Source: Daphnia pulex
Lineage: Eukaryota; Arthropoda; Branchiopoda; Diplostraca; Daphniidae
Assembly: GCF_021134715.1 (NCBI RefSeq)
Contig: NC_060025.1
Span: 6,696,001 to 6,760,000, forward strand
DNA: 64,000 nucleotides
Reading direction: 5' to 3'
A model generated the notes under the pieces. It was not told where the DNA came from. It saw only the letters and a list, made by a program, of their open reading frames with translations, and did not search any database. Both the position numbers and the translations under genes were made by a program. Positions 57,987 to 64,000 of the stretch are shown here, one piece after another; position 1 is the stretch's first letter; the number at the start of each line of letters is the position of its first letter.

Positions 57987-60900
57987 ATGTCGGACAGTGA
58001 AGAATACAGGTAAATTCCATCTCGCTCTATATCTATTACTTCATATCAAGTGCTTAGAAATGCGATTAAATTACGTTTATTGAATTTTTCTCACGCAGTG
58101 AGTTTGTTCATTTTTTTTAATGCGACTAGTTCTTGAGGCGTTACGATCTATAGTTGATCTTGTCTTTTCTTATTATCAATTACAGCTTGCAGGCTGCTCA
58201 GGTAGGCATTTCTGCACATGAGATTGACTGATAGTTATGTCAGTCAACAACGAAAATCGAATGCTTATCTCCTATACCTTATTTTGTTGATTCCGTTAAG
58301 TTAATTTTTTTTTAAAATAACACGCGTTCATTCAACGAATGAAATTCTCCAAGGATTGTACATATTATCCGAATTTTTGCTAGATTTTATTTTATTTTTT
58401 ACTTTCATATATTTTATTTGGTTACCTTTCAGTTATTATTTGACTACTTAAAATAATCATTTAAACTTTAAACGAACGATCTAATCAATTATGTTGAGCG
58501 ACTAATAGAAGGGCTCATGAAAGTCTTATTCATTTTACCCCTATTTTATTTTCATGATTTTTTCGTTCCCTGCTAATTTGCACGTCCAGCTCTTCCGAAG
58601 AAGAGGAGGAGGAGCCTCCCAAGCCAGTCGCCAAAGCCGCTGAGGTTAAAAAGGATGATGGTGTAAGAAGGCTAATCATTTAAAACACTCATTAACTTAC
58701 CAACTTTTACGTTCATTCCTAAAACTAAAACCTTTTGTTTTATTACGTTATAAAAAAAATTACCTTAACAGAATAATTATTCACGACATTTTTCACTGTG
58801 TTTCCTTTTGTATGTTTTTTTTTAATTGCAGAAAAAATCAGCCGCCGATGTAAGTATGCGTTGGTGCGACGTCCACATCAGCGTTATATTCAATAGAAAC
58901 TAAGATTTCATTATATAAGTTGAAATTCTATAACAAATTAAAATAGGCTGCTAAGGTCAAGCAACAAGAGCAAGACCGTAAAAAGGCTGAGGTGCGCAAG
59001 CGTCTCGAAGAGGCTGCGGCCGCCAAGAAAGCCAAGAAAGGTTTCATGACCCCCGAGAGAAAGAAGAAACTTCGAGTGAGTTACAAAACAAAAGCCAATT
59101 CAATTGCAGGAAATGAAATTAATTGATAATTTTTCTGCGAAACTATAGCTTTTGCTGCGTAAGAAAGCCGCTGAGGAATTGAAGAAAGAACAAGAGCGTA
59201 AAGCTGCCGAACGACGACGCATCATTGAAGAGCGCTGCGGCCAGCCCAAAAATCTTGACGACGCCAATGAGGGTAAGCCATCAACATCCACTTCGCTCAA
59301 TTATTAGTTTTTTTTCATTTTCATTTGATTTTAATCAGAAGCTTTATTTAAAAATTAAGATGAAACTAGTCGCCATTGACAACCCCAAACACTTAAAACA
59401 GTTTGGGGTTTCCAATGATGTCACGGTTAAATACTCTGTGTGTCTCACGAAAAACAAACGAATATCATTTTTGCGCGCTTCCGTCATGGGTTATAAAACA
59501 TGTGTTAGAAATTAAGACTTAGGAGACCATGACGACTATAACAAAGTGTCAGTGAATTTGCCGATGATGTGGCGAAAAAAAAAACACCTATATAATTTGG
59601 TTGCGCTCACAATGATGGAATTTTTATTTTTTTAAATAACGAAATCTAAATGTGTGGCGGTTGCGGGGTTTTCTCTCTTGTATATTGGCTCTTATTTCCG
59701 CGAGTAGCCCAATTGATAACACTGCTCAACGAGTTCCACGCGCGTATCTGTCGCCTCGAATTCGCCAAGTACGATATGGAGTTCGAAGTCAAAAAGAAAG
59801 ATTTCGAGGTACACGGTCCATCATCGTCCGTCTCTCTCTCTCTCTCTCACTCTCACTCTCTCTCACTCTGATCCTCTTATTCCGCTCTCTCGGCACTCTC
59901 TTCCTCACTCCTGACCTTCCTCCTCCTCCTCCACTCTCTTTGCAATTTTCCAGTGGATCTTGAACTACATTCTTTTGCCACTCATTTCGATTGAATTAAT
60001 TCACACACAAAGCTCGAAAGCCGTTTTTTTTTTTTACAATGTAAATTTTCTTTTCTTCAATTAATTTTTGTTCGAATGGCGCACCGATTGACTGACATTC
60101 ACAATCTCACGACTCTGCTCTGGCGATCTATTTTCAGCTGTTCGCTTTGAGCCTTTGACTCACGCCAGTAGCTTAACAAAAGCGTTCGTATATAAAATCA
60201 CAAATAAGGCTTCGCCAAAAACAGCTGGAATTAGACGTCACGGTAGAGATCTGTTTTTATTTTCACACATCAAGAGATTTTACCACCACGTTCATAGCCG
60301 TAACTCTACTGATGAAAACCATCAGCTTTATTTTTGTTGTTTAAATTTTTTGACAAAACAGAAAACACCAGCACATATTATAGATGTACGTTAACGAAAG
60401 CCTTAAAAAGTGCGCCCGCCCCTACAATCACACACAAAGCTGTTCATAGCCTTAGCCTTAAAATTGATACTACACAAATGTAATGCTAAATATATTACCT
60501 TCTGCGTGCCTTTTCTCAATCGCCAAAAAAAAAAAAAGCTAACGACGACTGCACTCGCTAAAAAAAATTTCACTCTGAGTAAATTTACGTCTCAAAACGA
60601 ACTTCTTCTCTTAACTGTCGGACAGCTGACCGGGACCCTCTTTTTGATTCCATCGTCGACGATCTTTTCATTCCCTCAACTCCTTTGCAACAACCCCGTG
60701 CGTTTTTTTTTAAATATTTTCCACAGTTCAGCAGTAGAACGATGGTGAGACGGAGGTGGCAGATTTCATTCACATACAAGTGATTCCTTCCCTTATAGTA
60801 GAACAAATGCGAATTCTGTAACCTATAACGGAAACAATTGAACGCTCCTTTATTTTTTATTTTTGTGGAATGTCAAATGGACGATGAATTTTGTTCGCTT

Positions 60901-62102
60901 CAATCCACACACTTTTTCATCAACGGAATGCCCGTCTTGGTGATTCCCACCCCAATTTTTAATCTCTTCCATCAGTCGTTTGTCTTGGTCGATGGTTTTG
61001 AAAAGATGCTTTCGATATATAGGCGGTTAAAAAAAAAGACGAGCAAGCGCAAACGGCCGATGGTGAAAGATTTTTTGTTCCAATCTAATCACGAAATTAG
61101 CTTGATAACAAAAAAGTACAAACTCCGAATGACCTTTTCTTGTGTGTGTCTCTCTCTGTCTCTGTCTGTCTCTCTTCCAGCCGAACTGCAGACGGTCTGC
61201 AAGATATTTCACAAGAGAATATCGGGACTCGAAGCCGATAAATACGATTTAGAATGGAAAAATAAGATGAAATATTTGGAGGTAAACACCGCCCGATTAC
61301 GAATAGAAATTCTATTTTTTTTTTACTCCCGTCTCACGCACACGCCTTCCGCCACATCTACGATCCTAATTTATCCTTTTCTTCCCTCCCATTTACCACG
61401 TTATAACTTGCAGACTAGCGACTGTATATACTTCAACTGTCTCTCTCTCTCTCTTTGTTTCTTCTCTCTTTCTTTCTTCGATTGATTTTAATAACTGAGA
61501 AAGTTTCTATTATTATTTTTTTTTTGCTAGTAGGAACGACTTTGTGACCTTGTTACTATTTTCCCATGACTTTTTCACCTTCCTTTCCTTACTTTCATTT
61601 CGACCTTAAACCAACGGTGTACTTGTGCCATTGATTACAGCAGGCCAAAACTGACTTGGATACAAAACAAACCCAAAAATAAAAAATCCGTCCTTTCCGA
61701 GCTTTATCGGTGAAATTAACGAAGGAAATGACGGATTTCAACAGATTTTTTTTAGTATGCCAATAAGAACGGAGGGGGAAACTGATTCAGCGATGTGTCA
61801 TTAAAAAAAAAGCGCAAAACTGACGAGACGGTCGGGTCCGTTGCGATGATGGTTCTGGGTGGTGATGTGATGGGCCTGTGATCCCATTATCAATGTGGTT
61901 CTTCTATTACCTTAATTCTATCTAGACAAAAAGTGATATAATCGGAAAAGTGTGTTGTTTTCTAATTGTTGCTAAAGTGCACTGTTGCCATGTTTAATCA
62001 GCCGCCCTGAAGCAGATCTGTGTCGACTACAATGATCGCGTTATCATATGCGAGTCGCAGAAATGGGACTTGGACTTTGAAGTCAGAAAAAAAGATTACG
62101 AG
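57987..62102 (+). CDS. TnI: Troponin I (wings-up A type), 5' part; 3' exons outside the window
   Basis: Exons: 57987-58009 (MSDSEEYR), optional 9-nt exon 58193-58201, 58590-58662 (acidic, then Pro/Ala/Lys), 18-nt exon 58832-58849 (KKSAAD), 58947-59075, 59149-59272, then one of three 101-nt alternatives. The core reads [60 protein letters not shown] and [10 protein letters not shown], almost identical to fly TnI. This is the N-terminal helix that binds troponin C and T. The inhibitory and C-terminal segments (LRGKFVKP region) are not in the window and must lie beyond 64000. Troponin I holds actomyosin off in the absence of calcium. All joins keep phase. Confidence 0.95.
58193..58201 (+). other. 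Candidate 9-nt microexon of troponin I
   Basis: TTGCAG|GCTGCTCAG|GTAGGC: nine bases between a good acceptor and a good donor. Inclusion keeps the frame (AG + 9 nt, adding Leu-Leu-Ser). The longer 16-nt version starting at 58186 would shift the frame and meet a stop, so only the 9-nt form is viable. Confidence 0.4.
59708..59808 (+). other. TnI: Troponin I alternative exon A (101 nt)
   Basis: Acceptor GAGTAG, donor GAG|GTACAC. Phase 1 in and phase 0 out, as in the two other alternatives. Encodes [20 protein letters not shown] followed by [15 protein letters not shown] weak GAG acceptor three bases upstream would add one codon, but the TAG acceptor gives exactly 101 nt, like its sisters. Confidence 0.85.
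59829..59873 (+). repeat. CT/CA-rich simple repeat downstream of alternative exon A
   Basis: TCTCTCTCTC with interspersed CACT units, about 20 bp after the exon A donor. Pyrimidine tracts around mutually exclusive exons are possible binding sites for PTB-like splicing regulators. Confidence 0.7.
61139..61180 (+). repeat. TG/TC pyrimidine-rich tract forming the acceptor of alternative exon B
   Basis: TTGTGTGTGTC followed by CTCTCTGTCTCTGTCTGTC and CTTCCAG runs directly into the exon. It has a CELF-type UG part and a PTB-type UCUC part. Confidence 0.75.
61181..61281 (+). other. TnI: Troponin I alternative exon B (101 nt)
   Basis: Acceptor TTCCAG, donor GAG|GTAAAC. Encodes [20 protein letters not shown] followed by [14 protein letters not shown]. 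Same phases and length as exons A and C. Confidence 0.88.
62002..62102 (+). other. TnI: Troponin I alternative exon C (101 nt)
   Basis: Acceptor AATCAG, donor GAG|GTTAGC. Encodes [20 protein letters not shown] followed by [14 protein letters not shown]. This is the closest match to the fly isoform containing ELQEIC...ICEGQKWDLEYEVRKKDWE. Confidence 0.9.
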
Positions 62103-64000
62103 GTTAGCCCCACCAAAACGTGATGCAAACGCATTTTTTTTTCTATATTGACAGTATGCAGCCCATAGACTCGCCACAATCCAGTTGTTTTCACACCTTT
62201 GCTCAATTTTTTTTTTATTGGCTTTCAACAGTTGACTGGTTGTTGCGAGGCGCCATTTTTTCATGTGGCTATTATTACCTTTATCATCCCTCTCTCTCTG
62301 AGCTGATCAATCACGCATATCCCGAGTGGTAGAGAATGGCATCTTGAGTTCGATTTAAAGCGCTCTTTATACTTTCACGCTTTCGACATCATCCTTGTAA
62401 AACGGAATGATCATCCACACATCGCATATAAGTATGCTATACAGCAGTTGAATTGATTGGATGGATGTCAAGGGCCGGAGTAAAAGAACGCAGCTTTTCG
62501 AAACCGAAACTACATACTGTACTTATTGTAGTACACCTGAAATTGTGCCAAAGACACCGTATTTCTCTTGTTCACCTCTGCTGCCGAGCAACAACAACAA
62601 CAAAACAAACAAAATTAAGGACGAAGAATAATTTCTTAGCAATATAATAATTTATAGAACTGTACAATATTATCAACATCTTTTGAAACGATGTGCCCAC
62701 TGTCGGCCGGCCCTAGTCACGCGCGATTTTTAAATATCTCTACTTTTATTCTATGATTACGTGAGGTTATATTGTTGACGTTCAAATTTTTATTACTTGA
62801 GGGATTGCTGCGATTCTTTTAAATACTTTTACCTCCAAGTTTCTTAGCGAAAAAAAATGATATAATCACAAAGGGTTGACCTTCGTGTATGGCTTTTTTC
62901 TTTCCACTAACCATCTTTTTGTTCTTACTTTTCATTAAATATTTTCTAATTCTATCTTTTCATAACTAAAAACAAATCCTATCTATTTTTTTGTTGTTGG
63001 CCCGTCTCAATCTAGACAGGGCGTAAATTTCTTACTTCCTCTTCAATTCACCCATAAGGACCGGATTGCATTCACGTAGATAATTTCCCATGACTTCCAT
63101 AGTTTTATTATCTATTTTCACCTTTTTTCCGTTTGTTTATTGCTTGACAAATTACCATGAGAAAAATCCATTGTTTGCTACACACAAAAGCCCTGCTCTT
63201 GATCGCATTCAGAGTTTATTCAGGCATCGTTATATTCATAAATTACCCATCGCCAATTCCGAGTCTAGATAATATTGCGTCATTTTCATTTCGTGTTCGG
63301 CATATCAAACGTAAAATAATAATAAAAAAATACGTCGTAATATCGGAATCCTCAAACATCGAATATTGTGATTTAAATTTTAACAAATCAAAAAAATATA
63401 TATGGGAATACTAGGGCTGGCCCGCAGCAGCACAGAGCCTCAAATACGGGGGAAGATGAAATTGTTTCAAATGATACGTAGCATCTATTAACAAATAATT
63501 TAAAGAAAAATTGCCGAGTTAAAAAAAAGCGTCCTGATTTTGTTTAGTTTTGATTGAAATTTGAAGCTTGAATCATCCCTGTAGAAAATGCTAGTTTCCT
63601 ATTAGCATCTCGTTTTTTTTTTAGTCTATTGCTTCAGAGTGTCCCGTACTGGATTGGCGCTTTCGTAGTCACTTCTTCCCAGTTGTTTCGGCATCTTTAT
63701 AGTTGTTTGAGCTATTCCGATATCAAACTATCTACAGCATGCAATTATCCAATCCAATCCAGTTTCTTAATTTTTTTTTTATTCGTTTCTGAACTCATCG
63801 TTCGCTTTCCCTCGATTACTATATACTTCACGATTTGCCGTACTCGGAGGATAACGCGAAATTTTCCAAAAAAAATTTCCCATTTTCCACTTCAATTCCC
63901 CCTTTTTTATCTGAATATCGTCTACACATATTTTTCATTTTATTGCCAACAGAAACGTCAAACTTTTTTTTACGATTTTACATGCTTCTTCCTTTTCTTA
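62103..64000 (+). other. Troponin I intron sequence, no exon seen
   Basis: AT-rich, with many runs of T. No fourth 101-nt exon and no common 3' exon could be found. A tRNA-like fragment near 62320-62360 (GGTAGAGAATGG then GAGTTCGA) is not a complete tRNA. Confidence 0.6.

Noticed and set aside
60838-61485. 215-codon frame spanning troponin I exon B
   Set aside because: It is open only by chance in pyrimidine-rich intron sequence. The real coding part is the 101-nt exon 61181-61281, as shown by phase and homology.

Overview
This is a eukaryotic, almost certainly arthropod, nuclear window. The best guess is a cladoceran crustacean of the Daphnia type. The reasons are many genes with very short GT-AG introns (often 60-100 bp), an interstitial run of the arthropod telomere repeat TTAGG, a catalytically degenerate seryl-tRNA synthetase paralogue of the SLIMP type, a single-copy-type ARID2/BAP170 gene, and a troponin I gene with mutually exclusive exons of the kind known from insects. 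The species call is inference. The gene models below were spliced by hand and checked for reading-phase continuity.

Layout. 0-6.4 kb: two tandem alpha-1,3-fucosyltransferase (GT10) genes on the plus strand. The first has lost key donor-binding motif residues; the second is intact. 7.1-7.8 kb: a small single-pass membrane protein with an acidic tail (minus). 9.3-15.7 kb: two genes of mitochondrial translation in divergent orientation, EF-Ts (minus) and GatB (plus). They are pushed apart by a 2.1-kb foldback element, which itself carries a 915-bp nested element containing about 16 TTAGG-type units and six palindromes at an exact 35-bp period. 16.0-17.4 kb: NF-YA (minus).

19.2-44.4 kb: a large inverted duplication. 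Each arm (about 11.7 and 10.1 kb) carries a complete four-jointed (Fj/FJX1-type Golgi kinase) gene. Both genes have intact TATA plus initiator promoters and are transcribed outward. The 3.3-kb spacer holds MBIP, an ATAC-complex subunit (minus). The arms are a mosaic: a nearly identical inner tract of about 3.3 kb, a middle block that is largely different, and outer blocks that are about as similar as recent paralogues. One arm carries a 502-bp hAT-like MITE with an 8-bp target duplication; the other arm preserves the empty site.

46.4-53.3 kb: ARID2/BAP170 (minus), a PBAP chromatin-remodelling subunit of about 1,800 residues. 53.6-54.2 kb: an unrecognised two-exon gene (plus). 54.4-56.4 kb: ZNF593/Bud20-type zinc finger gene, followed after only 9 bp by SLIMP. 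57.3-64 kb: the 5' two thirds of troponin I, including three mutually exclusive 101-nt exons. Its common 3' exons lie beyond the window.

Functional themes: mitochondrial translation (EF-Ts, GatB, SLIMP), chromatin and transcription (NF-YA, MBIP, ARID2), Golgi modification of surface proteins (two GT10 enzymes, two Fj kinases), ribosome biogenesis (ZNF593) and muscle regulation (troponin I). Apart from the duplications these are unrelated neighbours.
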